This document shows positions 40,811 through 49,939 of a DNA stretch of 64,000 nucleotides, piece by piece. Below the pieces are notes generated by a model. It ran no database searches. It saw only the letters and a list, made by a program, of their open reading frames with translations, and had not been told where the DNA came from. The stretch is from NCBI GenBank assembly GCA_046294845.1, contig JBKBNU010000001.1, positions 620,001-684,000 on the forward strand, in the 5' to 3' direction. Positions within the stretch are counted from its first letter, which is position 1; every line of letters begins with the position of its first letter. Made by a program: the position numbers and the translations under genes. Origin of the DNA: Micavibrio_C sp046294845 (GTDB lineage: Bacteria; Pseudomonadota; Alphaproteobacteria; Micavibrionales; Micavibrionaceae).

Positions 40811-40843
40811 AAATCCCCCGTTTGCAAGACGGGGGATTTTTTT
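40811..40843 (+). terminator. rho-independent terminator of rpoB-rpoC
   Basis: AAATCCCCCGT (40811-40821) pairs perfectly with ACGGGGGATTT (40829-40839), followed by further Ts. The stem is 11 bp. Confidence 0.92.
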
Positions 40844-40896
40844 ATTGCGCTTCCTCTTGTGTCCTTTCTATGTTCTTGAGGAGAAGGGGACTAAAA

Positions 40897-41616
40897 ATGA
40901 CAGGACGTATATTTCCGGCAGCAGAGCCTTGGGCTGAAAAAGAAGCGGCAGTTGTAGCCCGAAAACAGGCCGCTCTGGATACTGGTGATCTTCTGGCCCA
41001 TCGTTATGCCGGTGTTGAAGTGTATCGTCGTTATTATGATGAAGCCCTCGCAAGGCTTGATCAGCTTGATATGCTGTCCCTGGAGCAAGCTGCGGCCCGC
41101 ATGAAAACAACGCCGGACGCTTTGTGCCGCAAGGCCGATCGTGGACAATCGCTTCTGATTGAAATCGAAGGTCGTCAGGCTGTTCCTGATTGGACGCTTG
41201 ATGCCCGCGGACGTGTAAAGCCGTTTCATTTGGCAATTGCACGTGAATTTGCCGAAGGTGGGCAACACGGATTCTTTAAATTCATGTCGTATCTGGCTTT
41301 TATGGGTGAACAGACTCTTGAGTTCAGGGCCGAACTCCCCAAGAAGAGCCTAAAGGACGTATTCCGTGCTGTAGGTATCAAACAGGGCTCTTGTCAGGTA
41401 TTGGTTCGGACACCGATGTTTGAAGCTGCTGACCGTGCCCTGAAGAATTCTGTCATCATGGGCGAATTTATCAACAAGATGGGGGCTGCTGTCACGCGGA
41501 TAGGGGGCATGGGTAACCCAAATGAAGGAGGATTGTCAGAAGCTTTCCTTAATCGTTATGTGCCTGCCAATATTCCGCAGCGTGATCGTTGGCAACGTGA
41601 TCCTCATTTTTCATAG
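40897..41616 (+). CDS. hypothetical protein with Xre/ParS-like HTH region
   Basis: The 239-residue protein starts at ATG 40897 behind GAGGAGAAGGGG; the open frame further upstream runs through the rpoC terminator and is not coding. Residues 59-120 (SLEQAAARMKTTPDALCRKADRG, then EGRQAVPDWTLDARGRVKP) resemble the helix-turn-helix plus short strand region of Xre/MbcA/ParS-type antitoxin-like proteins, in which an HTH is followed by xxPxWxxDxxGRxxP. The C-terminal half is unrecognised. No toxin gene of the RES type is next to it; the next gene is an ADP-ribosylglycohydrolase-like protein 57 bp downstream. Resemblance is moderate and function is unknown. Confidence 0.65.
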   Translation: MTGRIFPAAEPWAEKEAAVVARKQAALDTGDLLAHRYAGVEVYRRYYDEALARLDQLDMLSLEQAAARMKTTPDALCRKADRGQSLLIEIEGRQAVPDWTLDARGRVKPFHLAIAREFAEGGQHGFFKFMSYLAFMGEQTLEFRAELPKKSLKDVFRAVGIKQGSCQVLVRTPMFEAADRALKNSVIMGEFINKMGAAVTRIGGMGNPNEGGLSEAFLNRYVPANIPQRDRWQRDPHFS

Positions 41617-41673
41617 AATGACATGGCTGTTTTTTAAGTTTCTGCTTCTGCACGATTTCTATAGAATAAGGCC

Positions 41674-42663
41674 ATGACAATCGCACCCCAAAATATTATG
41701 GCTCCGGGGTCTTCACTGACACTCGAGCATCTTTATAAAATCACTCTTGGCCAGATGGGTTATGCCCCGTCATCTTTGCCGGACTCTCTTTTCTTTACCT
41801 TTTGCGGTGACCTTTTGGGGTCGAGCGGCGAGCATTACGAGAAAGGCCATGCTGTTACCTTTATAAACGCAGTATGCCGTGCTTCGCATACGTTCAGTGA
41901 TGACTTCATGGAAAGTCTCGCGATGGCGCAGATGTGTGACACTGTCTATGGTCTCGATCTGTCCACGTTGATGAAGGTGCGTGATGTTTTTTATGATTTG
42001 CTGAAAGGGCATTTTGAAAAAGCATCACTGACTTACTCCCCTTGGTTCCGGCCTCTATTCGAGTCAGGTACAAAAGAGGAGTATCTGAAGATTATCGCGG
42101 GTCATGCGAGCTGTGGTGCCGCGATGCGTGCGGCTGTTTTGGGCGCTATGGATATTCCGTCTGCAACTGTGGCGCCGCTTTTGTTTTGTTCCCATGCACA
42201 TCCGGAAGCAGTTGAAGGGGGCTACTTTGTTTATGGCTTTGCCAGAGAGGCCGTAAAGGGTACCGGCTTCCCAGCCGCATTACAGGCAGGATTTAAAGCC
42301 GCTGATGAAGGATGGGCGCTTGCCTGTGATTTCCTCGCGGGCCATGGTCTAAAAGGCGAGGGACAACGTCTGCAGCCTTTGTATGACAAAGTACGCCGTA
42401 CCGAGGATCCTTATGCCACGATTACGGATATCGCCGAGGAAGGTATTGAAACCCGTTTCGTTGTACCGGCTGCGCTGTCACTTGTAGAGCGGGCTTGTCA
42501 GTTGCCAGCTGATAAAGGTGTTGCGCATGTCGTGGAAGGGGCTCTCCTGATCGGTGGAGATCCCGATACGATCTGTTCGATTGCTATGGGACTTTATGGT
42601 CTGGTGGCGGGTGCTGATGTCCGTCAGGCTCTATCATCGATCCTTATTCCTGAAAAATCTTAG
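41674..42663 (+). CDS. ADP-ribosylglycohydrolase (DraG/ARH) family protein
   Basis: ADP-ribosylglycohydrolases remove ADP-ribose from proteins or small molecules using two metal ions. The 329-residue protein keeps the family's landmarks in order: GD at 45-46, an SDD at 75-77 where the family usually has TDDT, GAAMR at 148-152, SHAHPEA at 173-179 (usual THxHP) and GGDPDT at 294-299 (usual GGDTDT). The metal-ligand aspartates are therefore present, with small changes around them, so activity is likely but not certain. It follows the HTH-like gene by 57 bp. No ADP-ribosyltransferase is in the window. Confidence 0.78.
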   Translation: MTIAPQNIMAPGSSLTLEHLYKITLGQMGYAPSSLPDSLFFTFCGDLLGSSGEHYEKGHAVTFINAVCRASHTFSDDFMESLAMAQMCDTVYGLDLSTLMKVRDVFYDLLKGHFEKASLTYSPWFRPLFESGTKEEYLKIIAGHASCGAAMRAAVLGAMDIPSATVAPLLFCSHAHPEAVEGGYFVYGFAREAVKGTGFPAALQAGFKAADEGWALACDFLAGHGLKGEGQRLQPLYDKVRRTEDPYATITDIAEEGIETRFVVPAALSLVERACQLPADKGVAHVVEGALLIGGDPDTICSIAMGLYGLVAGADVRQALSSILIPEKS

Positions 42664-42708
42664 CTGCCTTTATGCGTAGCAGCATAAAAAGTAATAATAT
42701 TTCATGAT

Positions 42709-42730
42709 TTAAGTTTGCCTTATAACTTAA
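42709..42730 (+). promoter_or_regulatory. inverted repeat upstream of the 76-aa gene
   Basis: TTAAGTT (42709-42715) and AACTTAA (42724-42730), perfect 7-bp arms around an 8-bp centre, lie about 80 bp before the small gene at 42809 in an AT-rich stretch. It could be an operator or a simple hairpin. Confidence 0.35.
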
Positions 42731-42808
42731 TTATGAATTATCACTTTCTCTTCCACTAAAAATTGTTTCCATAGGGAAACGGGCAAGTTGAACAGGAGAC
42801 TATAAAAA

Positions 42809-43039
42809 ATGGCGCAATATAATGGTACGCCGATTTCCCCGTCCGACCGTGAGTTTTTGGTTAGAAACGGGGGTTCTTTGGTAGACGCCCATAATCATAG
42901 CGCGGGTGTTACAGGTTATGCTTTGGCTTCTGGGGTGCGTTTTTACGACACACCGGAAGGCGCAGTCTTGGAAAGCCCAAAGGATATGGGAGAAGCGCAA
43001 AAGCTGCTCTCGGGAGGGCCGGGCCCCTTGGTTATATAA
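42809..43039 (+). CDS. hypothetical small protein, 76 aa
   Basis: I do not recognise this protein. It is soluble, without signal peptide, and Gly/Ser/Pro-rich, with HNHSAGVTGYALASGVRFY in the middle and GGPGPLVI at the end. Its reality is supported by an AACAGGAGA ribosome-binding site 9 nt before the ATG and a strong terminator about 30 bp after its stop. It lies alone between the ADP-ribosylglycohydrolase gene and the rpsL promoter. Confidence 0.7.
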   Translation: MAQYNGTPISPSDREFLVRNGGSLVDAHNHSAGVTGYALASGVRFYDTPEGAVLESPKDMGEAQKLLSGGPGPLVI

Positions 43040-43066
43040 CTGTCCTATTGGATGCTTTTCTTTCAA

Positions 43067-43097
43067 AGACCGCCTTATACAGGCGGTCTCTTTTTTT
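43067..43097 (+). terminator. rho-independent terminator after the 76-aa gene
   Basis: AGACCGCC (43067-43074) pairs with GGCGGTCT (43082-43089), followed by CTTTTTTT. It isolates the accessory genes from the rpsL operon. Confidence 0.88.
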
Positions 43098-43170
43098 ATG
43101 GATTGTGGGCGATCACGGGGATAGTTTGTGCCCTGTTTTGGGGGTAGTGCAAGAAAGTCATAAAAAATTG

Positions 43171-43191
43171 AGGATTTCGTAAAGAAATCCT
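43171..43191 (+). promoter_or_regulatory. inverted repeat abutting the rpsL promoter
   Basis: AGGATTTC (43171-43178) and GAAATCCT (43184-43191) are perfect 8-bp arms around GTAAA. The right arm's last base is the first base of the -35 hexamer, a position fit for a regulator. No T-run follows, so it is not a terminator. Confidence 0.5.
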
Positions 43192-43219
43192 TGACGATTA
43201 CTTCCCCACTACGTATATT
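43191..43219 (+). promoter_or_regulatory. promoter of the rpsL-rplO ribosomal operon
   Basis: TTGACG (43191-43196), 17 bp, TATATT (43214-43219). Start near 43226. No terminator is seen downstream until 57980-58008, so this promoter may drive 25 genes. Confidence 0.8.
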
Positions 43220-43225
43220 GCGCCA

Positions 43226-43509
43226 CGTTTGCATATGGATGGATTGGCCGTAAGTGACGATAATACTCTGAAATCATTGATAAAATTCAATAGATCAAGG
43301 AGGCAGGTTACTTAAACGCAATCCACTGGGTTTTCGGTTTAACCGGGAAACTGCAGATTAAGCGAGACATCGCGCGAAAATGAGTAAGAAACCCGCAAAG
43401 CGACCACATCCCCTGTGGCGCAGATATGGGTCTCCCGACGAAGATGAGCGCAATCGCCAACCATCCTGAAAACAACATTTTTGAAGACAAGAAAAGGGCT
43501 TGAGCAGAA
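43226..43509 (+). promoter_or_regulatory. long rpsL leader
   Basis: About 284 nt of untranslated leader. It contains a small CCACA/TGTGG hairpin (43404-43418) and a 29-codon open frame at 43380-43469 encoding a basic peptide (MSKKPAKRPHPLWRRYG...), which lacks a ribosome-binding site. The length suggests translational or transcriptional feedback, but no known S7/S12 binding motif could be identified by eye. Confidence 0.4.
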
Positions 43510-43893
43510 ATGCCAACGATACAGCAATTAATCCGTCAACCACGTGACCGTGGCGGCAAAAAGGCCATGAAGGCCAAGAAGAACAAGGCTCTGAAAGGGA
43601 ACCCGCAACGTCGTGGCGTATGTACACGCGTTTATACAACGACCCCCAAGAAGCCGAACTCAGCTTTGCGTAAAGTTGCCAAGGTGCGCTTGACCACAGG
43701 TCAGGAAGTTATTTGTTACATTCCTGGTGAAGGCCACAACCTGCAGGAACACTCTGTTGTTCTGGTGCGCGGTGGTCGTGTGAAGGACTTGCCCGGTGTG
43801 CGTTACCACATCCTGCGCGGTTCTCTGGATACACAGGGCGTTAAAGACCGTAAGCAGAGCCGTTCTCACTACGGCGCGAAGCGTCCCAAATAA
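43510..43893 (+). CDS. rpsL: 30S ribosomal protein S12
   Basis: S12 lines the decoding centre. The 127-residue sequence has the conserved TTTPKKPNSALRKVAKVRL and GGRVKDLPGVRYH segments with the lysines whose change gives streptomycin resistance still wild-type. A short Lys/Gly-rich insert (DRGGKKAMKAKKNK) near residue 12 makes it a few residues longer than E. coli S12. First gene of the str operon; rpsG follows after 18 bp. Confidence 0.98.
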   Translation: MPTIQQLIRQPRDRGGKKAMKAKKNKALKGNPQRRGVCTRVYTTTPKKPNSALRKVAKVRLTTGQEVICYIPGEGHNLQEHSVVLVRGGRVKDLPGVRYHILRGSLDTQGVKDRKQSRSHYGAKRPK

Positions 43894-43911
43894 TTTTAGG
43901 AGATTAATAAT

Positions 43912-44391
43912 ATGTCCCGTCGCCACCGTGCTGATAAACGTGAAATCCTTCCTGACCCGAAATTCGGGGATGTGATCCTGTCAAAATTCATCAACTGCAT
44001 TATGACAGGCGGTAAGAAATCAACAGCCGAAGGTATCGTTTATGGTGCCCTCGAAGAAATCCGTGACAAAGCCAAACTGGCTAACGATAACGATGTGATC
44101 GATTACTTCCACAAGGCCCTCGATAAGGTGAAGCCTCAGGTAGAAGTTAAATCACGCCGTATCGGTGGTGCTACCTATCAGGTGCCTGTCGAAGTGCGTG
44201 CTGATCGTGCACAGGCAGTGGCAATGCGCTGGTTGAAAACAGCAGCACGTGCCCGTAGCGAGCGCACAATGATGGCTCGTCTGGCTGGCGAGCTGCTGGA
44301 TATTGCGAATGATCGTGGCGCCGCCCTGAAAAAGCGTGATGATACCCACAAAATGGCTGAAGCGAACAAAGCTTTTGCCCACTACCGCTAA
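43912..44391 (+). CDS. rpsG: 30S ribosomal protein S7
   Basis: S7 binds the 3' major domain of 16S rRNA and nucleates 30S head assembly. The 159-residue sequence begins MSRRHRADKREILPDPKFGD and contains ALDKVKPQVEVKSRRIGGATYQVP, a hallmark of the family. Length is close to the usual 156. TTTAGGAG precedes the ATG. It lies between rpsL and fusA as in nearly all bacteria. Confidence 0.98.
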   Translation: MSRRHRADKREILPDPKFGDVILSKFINCIMTGGKKSTAEGIVYGALEEIRDKAKLANDNDVIDYFHKALDKVKPQVEVKSRRIGGATYQVPVEVRADRAQAVAMRWLKTAARARSERTMMARLAGELLDIANDRGAALKKRDDTHKMAEANKAFAHYR

Positions 44392-44430
44392 TAAATTAAC
44401 GAGTTTGGTTTTTAGAAAGACTGATTGAAA

Positions 44431-46524
44431 ATGACAGCACGTACAACCCCACTGGAGCGCTATCGCAACATCGGCATCATGGCTCACATTGATGCCGGTA
44501 AAACGACAACGACAGAGCGCATTCTGTACTACACCGGTAAATCACACAAGATCGGTGAAGTGCATGATGGTGCGGCTACGATGGACTGGATGGAGCAAGA
44601 GCAAGAGCGTGGTATTACCATTACCTCTGCTGCGACAACAGCTTTCTGGACGGGTCCGGATCAGCAGCAATACCGCATTAACATCATTGACACCCCTGGT
44701 CACGTTGACTTCACTATTGAAGTTGAGCGTTCCTTGCGCGTTCTCGATGGTGCTGTTTGCTTGCTTGATGGTAACCAGGGTGTTGAACCTCAGACAGAAA
44801 CAGTATGGCGTCAGGGCGACAAGTACAAAGTACCCCGTATCATTTTCGCCAACAAAATGGATAAAATCGGTGCTGACTTCTACTTCTGTGTTGACACAGT
44901 TAAGGATCGTCTCGGCATCAACCCGCTGATCCTGACACTGCCAATCGGTATCGAAAGTGACTTCGTGGGTATCGTTGACCTGATGAAGATGAAAGCGGTT
45001 ATCTGGGATGCCGAAACACTCGGTGCTTCCTTCAGCGAAAAGGATATTCCTGCTGATCTGGTTGATAAAGCCAACGAATACCGCGCCAAAATGATTGAAA
45101 TGGCCGTCGAAATGGATGATGCCGCTATGGAAGCTTACCTTGAAGGTAAAGAGCCTGATGTAGCGACCCTGAAAAAATGTATCCGTAAAGGTACAATCAC
45201 AGGCAAAATCATCCCGATGATGTGCGGTTCCTCATTCAAAAACAAAGGTGTTCAGCCGCTGCTGGATGCTGTGATCGATTACCTGCCGAGCCCGCTCGAT
45301 GTTGGTAACGTTAACGGTAAAAAAGTTGACTCTGACGAGCCTGATACACGTCCTTGCTCTGATGATGCGCCGTTCTCAGCTCTCGCATTCAAGATCATGA
45401 ACGATCCGTTCGTTGGTTCTTTGACATTTGCCCGTATTTACTCAGGCAAACTCGAGTCCGGTTCTTATGTTGTGAACTCGGTGAAAGACAAAAAAGAGCG
45501 TATCGGCCGTATGTTGCTGATGCATGCCAACAACCGTGAAGAGATCAAAGAAGCCGCCGCTGGTGACATTGTTGCTCTGGTTGGCATGAAAGATACAACA
45601 ACAGGCGATACCCTGTGCGATCCGTTGAAACCAATCGTTCTGGAACGCATGGAGTTCCCTGAGCCGGTTATCGAGATCGCTGTTGAGCCGAAAACAAAGG
45701 CTGACCAGGAGAAAATGGGTCTGGCGCTGCAACGCCTTGCCTCTGAAGATCCGTCCTTCCGTGTATCGGTTGACCATGAATCAGGTCAGACCATCATGAA
45801 GGGTATGGGCGAACTTCACCTTGAGATTCTCGTTGACCGTATGAAGCGCGAATTCAAAGTGGAAGCCAACGTAGGTGCTCCTCAGGTTGCTTACCGCGAA
45901 ACAATGTCGAAAGCGGCAGAGATCAACTACACCCACAAGAAACAGTCTGGTGGTTCTGGTCAGTTTGCTAAAGTTGGCATGATTTTTGAACCTGGTGAGA
46001 CTGGTTCAGGCTTTGTGTTCTCTAACGAAATCGTTGGTGGTGCTATTCCTAAGGAATACATCCCGGGCGTTCAAAAAGGTCTGGATATGGCTAAGGAAAG
46101 CGGCATCATCGCAGGCTTCCCGGTCATCGACTTCAAGGTGCGTCTGGTTGATGGTTCGTACCACGATGTTGACTCGTCTGCTCTCGCGTTCGAGATCGCT
46201 GCCAAGGCAGCCTTCAAAGAAGGTATGGCTAAAGCCGGTCCTACATTGCTTGAGCCGATCATGAAAGTCGAAGTTGTTACACCGGAAGAATACATGGGTG
46301 ACATCATCGGCGACCTGAATAGCCGTCGTGGCCAGATTGCCAACATGAGTGATCGTGGTAACGCGAAGGTAATCGATGCTATGGTGCCGTTGGCCAATAT
46401 GTTTGGTTACATCAACACCCTGCGCTCGATGTCACAAGGTCGTGCCCAGTACACAATGTTGTTTGATCACTATGATCCGGTTCCGGCGAACGTGGCTGAA
46501 GAAGTAAGAGCCAAATACGCCTAA
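44431..46524 (+). CDS. fusA: elongation factor G
   Basis: EF-G drives tRNA-mRNA translocation and, with RRF, ribosome recycling. I choose ATG 44431, giving 697 residues; the frame can be read from a TTG at 44425, but the protein family starts near MTARTTPLERYRNIGIMAHI. G motifs AHIDAGKTTTTERIL, DTPGHVDFT and NKMDK are present, as are domains III-V. It is followed by tuf copy 2 after 52 bp. There is only one EF-G in the window. Confidence 0.97.
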   Translation: MTARTTPLERYRNIGIMAHIDAGKTTTTERILYYTGKSHKIGEVHDGAATMDWMEQEQERGITITSAATTAFWTGPDQQQYRINIIDTPGHVDFTIEVERSLRVLDGAVCLLDGNQGVEPQTETVWRQGDKYKVPRIIFANKMDKIGADFYFCVDTVKDRLGINPLILTLPIGIESDFVGIVDLMKMKAVIWDAETLGASFSEKDIPADLVDKANEYRAKMIEMAVEMDDAAMEAYLEGKEPDVATLKKCIRKGTITGKIIPMMCGSSFKNKGVQPLLDAVIDYLPSPLDVGNVNGKKVDSDEPDTRPCSDDAPFSALAFKIMNDPFVGSLTFARIYSGKLESGSYVVNSVKDKKERIGRMLLMHANNREEIKEAAAGDIVALVGMKDTTTGDTLCDPLKPIVLERMEFPEPVIEIAVEPKTKADQEKMGLALQRLASEDPSFRVSVDHESGQTIMKGMGELHLEILVDRMKREFKVEANVGAPQVAYRETMSKAAEINYTHKKQSGGSGQFAKVGMIFEPGETGSGFVFSNEIVGGAIPKEYIPGVQKGLDMAKESGIIAGFPVIDFKVRLVDGSYHDVDSSALAFEIAAKAAFKEGMAKAGPTLLEPIMKVEVVTPEEYMGDIIGDLNSRRGQIANMSDRGNAKVIDAMVPLANMFGYINTLRSMSQGRAQYTMLFDHYDPVPANVAEEVRAKYA

Positions 46525-46576
46525 GGGTTAATTTAGAAAACGAATTAAAGATTTTTGCTTAAGAAGGAAAGAAGAC

Positions 46577-47767
<1,191 letters not shown>

Positions 47768-47791
47768 GACCGGAAGGTAAGGAACAAAACC

Positions 47792-48112
47792 ATGGGTACG
47801 CAAGTTATTCGCATCCGTATGAAGGCTTTCGATCACAGGGTCCTCGATCAGGCGACCTCGGAGATCGTTAATACAGCAAAGCGCACAGGTGCGCGTGTGC
47901 GTGGTCCTGTGCCTCTGCCAACACGTACTGAACGTTTTACAGTGCTGCGCAGCCCGCACATCGACAAGAAATCGATGGATGCTTACGAAATTCGTACGCA
48001 TAAGCGCGTCCTCGACATTATCGACCCGACAGATCTGACTGTTGGTGCGCTGATGAAGCTGGATCTGGCTGCCGGTGTGGATGTTGAAATCAAAATCGAA
48101 GACGCTGCCTAA
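47792..48112 (+). CDS. rpsJ: 30S ribosomal protein S10
   Basis: S10 is part of the 30S head and, as NusE, of antitermination complexes. The 106-residue sequence contains IRIRMKAFDHRVLDQAT, GPVPLPTRTERFTVLRSPHI and the conserved loop SMDAYEIRTHKR. Length is near the usual 103. It heads the S10 gene group, 24 bp behind tuf copy 2 and 34 bp ahead of rplC. Confidence 0.98.
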   Translation: MGTQVIRIRMKAFDHRVLDQATSEIVNTAKRTGARVRGPVPLPTRTERFTVLRSPHIDKKSMDAYEIRTHKRVLDIIDPTDLTVGALMKLDLAAGVDVEIKIEDAA

Positions 48113-48146
48113 TTAGGCGTCTTGTAATAAGGCTTGGAGAATTAAT

Positions 48147-48896
48147 ATGCGGACTGGATTGATAGCACGGAAAGAAGGGATGACCCGGATCTTTGATGAT
48201 CAGGGCCGTCAGGTTCCGGTTACGGTTCTCAAGATCGATAACTGTCAGGTTGTCGGTGTTCGTACCGAAGAGAAAAATGGTTATGTAGCTGTTCAGCTGG
48301 GCGCTGGCCTTGCCAAGGCAAAACGCGTTTCGAAAGCGATGCGTAACGTGTTTGGTCAAGCCAAAGTCGAGCCGAAGCAAAAAGTAGCTGAATTCCGCGT
48401 CACACCGGAAAACCTGCTGGATGTTGGTGCCGAGCTTTGCCCGAGCCACTTCATTGTAGGTCAGCTGGTTGACGTTCAGGCGAAAAGCAAAGGTAAGGGC
48501 TTCGCTGGTCCGATGAAGCGTTGGAACTTCGGTGGTCTGCGCGCTTCTCACGGTGTATCTGTTTCCCACCGTTCACACGGTTCGACAGGTCAGCGTCAGG
48601 ATCCGGGTCGTACCTTTAAAAACAAGAAAATGGCCGGTCATTTGGGCGATGCTGTTATTACAACACAAAGCCTGAAAGTTGTCGGTCATGATCTGGAAGA
48701 CGGTTTGTTGCTGGTTCAGGGTTCCGTACCGGGTCCGGCAAAAGGCTGGGTTCTGGTTAAGGACGCTGTAAAAGTGCCGTTGCCTGCTGATGTGCCGATG
48801 CCGGCAGCTATCAAAGGCGCTGCCAAGGTTGCGGCCCCTGCAGAAGAAGCTCCGGCTGAAGCTGCGGAAGCCCCAGCGGAAGCTCCTCAGGAATAA
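48147..48896 (+). CDS. rplC: 50S ribosomal protein L3
   Basis: L3 binds near the peptidyl-transferase centre and starts 50S assembly. The sequence begins MRTGLIARKEGMTRIF and contains the conserved GSTGQRQDPGRTFKNKKMAG, including the glutamine that is methylated by PrmB in other bacteria. At 249 residues it is extended by an Ala/Glu/Pro-rich tail of about 35 residues, of the kind seen on several neighbours. Confidence 0.98.
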   Translation: MRTGLIARKEGMTRIFDDQGRQVPVTVLKIDNCQVVGVRTEEKNGYVAVQLGAGLAKAKRVSKAMRNVFGQAKVEPKQKVAEFRVTPENLLDVGAELCPSHFIVGQLVDVQAKSKGKGFAGPMKRWNFGGLRASHGVSVSHRSHGSTGQRQDPGRTFKNKKMAGHLGDAVITTQSLKVVGHDLEDGLLLVQGSVPGPAKGWVLVKDAVKVPLPADVPMPAAIKGAAKVAAPAEEAPAEAAEAPAEAPQE

Positions 48897-48936
48897 GACG
48901 TAAGAATAACGAAAGAACGAAAAGGACTCTTCAAAG

Positions 48937-49560
48937 ATGAAAGTCGCGGTCAAAAATCTGGAGAACAAGGAAGTCGGTTCCATCGAACTCGATGACGCTG
49001 TGTTCAATGTTGATGCGAAAGCATCCCTGATTCACCGTATGGTGAATTACCAGCTGGCAAAACGCCGTGCCGGTACACACGACACCAAGGAAATTGGTGA
49101 AGTGAGCGGTACAGGAAAAAAACCTTTTAACCAAAAAGGTGGTGGCCGTGCTCGTCAGGGTTCTTTGCGTTCTCCGCAAATGCGTGGTGGTGCTGTTATA
49201 TTTGGCCCCACACCACGTTCTTATGCTCATGACCTGCCGAAGAAAGTCCGCTCTTTGGCCCTGCGCATGGCTCTGTCCGATAAAGTAAAGAACAACAAAA
49301 TCATTGTTCTGGATGATGCAAAAGCCAAAGATCACAAAACAAAGCCTATGGCCGCTGCTTTTGCGAAACTCGGCCTGAAATCGGCTCTGGTTGTATGTGG
49401 TAAGGAAGTTGATGCCAACTTCGCCCGCGCGACAAACAACCTGCCACGTATTGATGTACTGCCCAGCCAAGGTGCGAATGTTTATGACATTATCCGCCGC
49501 GACACGCTGGTGCTGACCAAGGAAGCTGTTGAAGATCTGACAGCCCGCCTGAAAGCATAA
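48937..49560 (+). CDS. rplD: 50S ribosomal protein L4
   Basis: L4 lines the peptide exit tunnel and in E. coli represses its own operon. The 207-residue sequence contains the tunnel-loop region GTGKKPFNQKGGGRARQGS and RSPQMRGGAVIFGPTPRSY, both family hallmarks. It begins MKVAVKNLENKEVGSIEL. It follows rplC by 40 bp and is 11 bp ahead of rplW. Confidence 0.98.
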   Translation: MKVAVKNLENKEVGSIELDDAVFNVDAKASLIHRMVNYQLAKRRAGTHDTKEIGEVSGTGKKPFNQKGGGRARQGSLRSPQMRGGAVIFGPTPRSYAHDLPKKVRSLALRMALSDKVKNNKIIVLDDAKAKDHKTKPMAAAFAKLGLKSALVVCGKEVDANFARATNNLPRIDVLPSQGANVYDIIRRDTLVLTKEAVEDLTARLKA

Positions 49561-49571
49561 GGAAGTTGAAA

Positions 49572-49892
49572 ATGGCTGCTAAGACAAAAAAGACAGAAAA
49601 AGTTCAAGAAGCACCGTGGATGTATGACATCGTCAGCCATCCGCTGGTTACAGAGAAATCCGCTCGTGGTTCCGAAAATGGTCAGATCACATTCCGTGTG
49701 CCTCTGACAGCAACGAAGCCACAGATCAAGACAGCCGTTGAAGTTCTCTTCGGTGTGAAGGTCAAGGGCGTGAACACATCCGTGAACAAAGGCAAAACCA
49801 AACGTTCAAAGGGTAAAGTTGTGTTCCGTAGCGATGCGAAAAAAGCTGTTGTGACCCTCGTTGAAGGCTCAACAATCGACATCGGTGCTTAA
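49572..49892 (+). CDS. rplW: 50S ribosomal protein L23
   Basis: L23 sits at the tunnel exit and docks trigger factor and SRP. I choose ATG 49572 with AAGGAAG upstream (a TTG two codons earlier is in frame), giving 106 residues. The core YDIVSHPLVTEKSA, ITFRVPLTATKPQIKTAVE and FGVKVKGVNT is typical; the first 15 residues are a Lys-rich lead. It lies between rplD and rplB. Confidence 0.97.
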   Translation: MAAKTKKTEKVQEAPWMYDIVSHPLVTEKSARGSENGQITFRVPLTATKPQIKTAVEVLFGVKVKGVNTSVNKGKTKRSKGKVVFRSDAKKAVVTLVEGSTIDIGA

Positions 49893-49939
49893 GGTTTAAG
49901 AAGATACGTAAGTATAAGTTTAAGGAAAGGCTCTAACAA

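Noticed and set aside
40822..40896. Longer version of the HTH-like protein starting at 40822
   Set aside because: It would begin inside the rpoC terminator hairpin. The ATG at 40897 has a strong ribosome-binding site.
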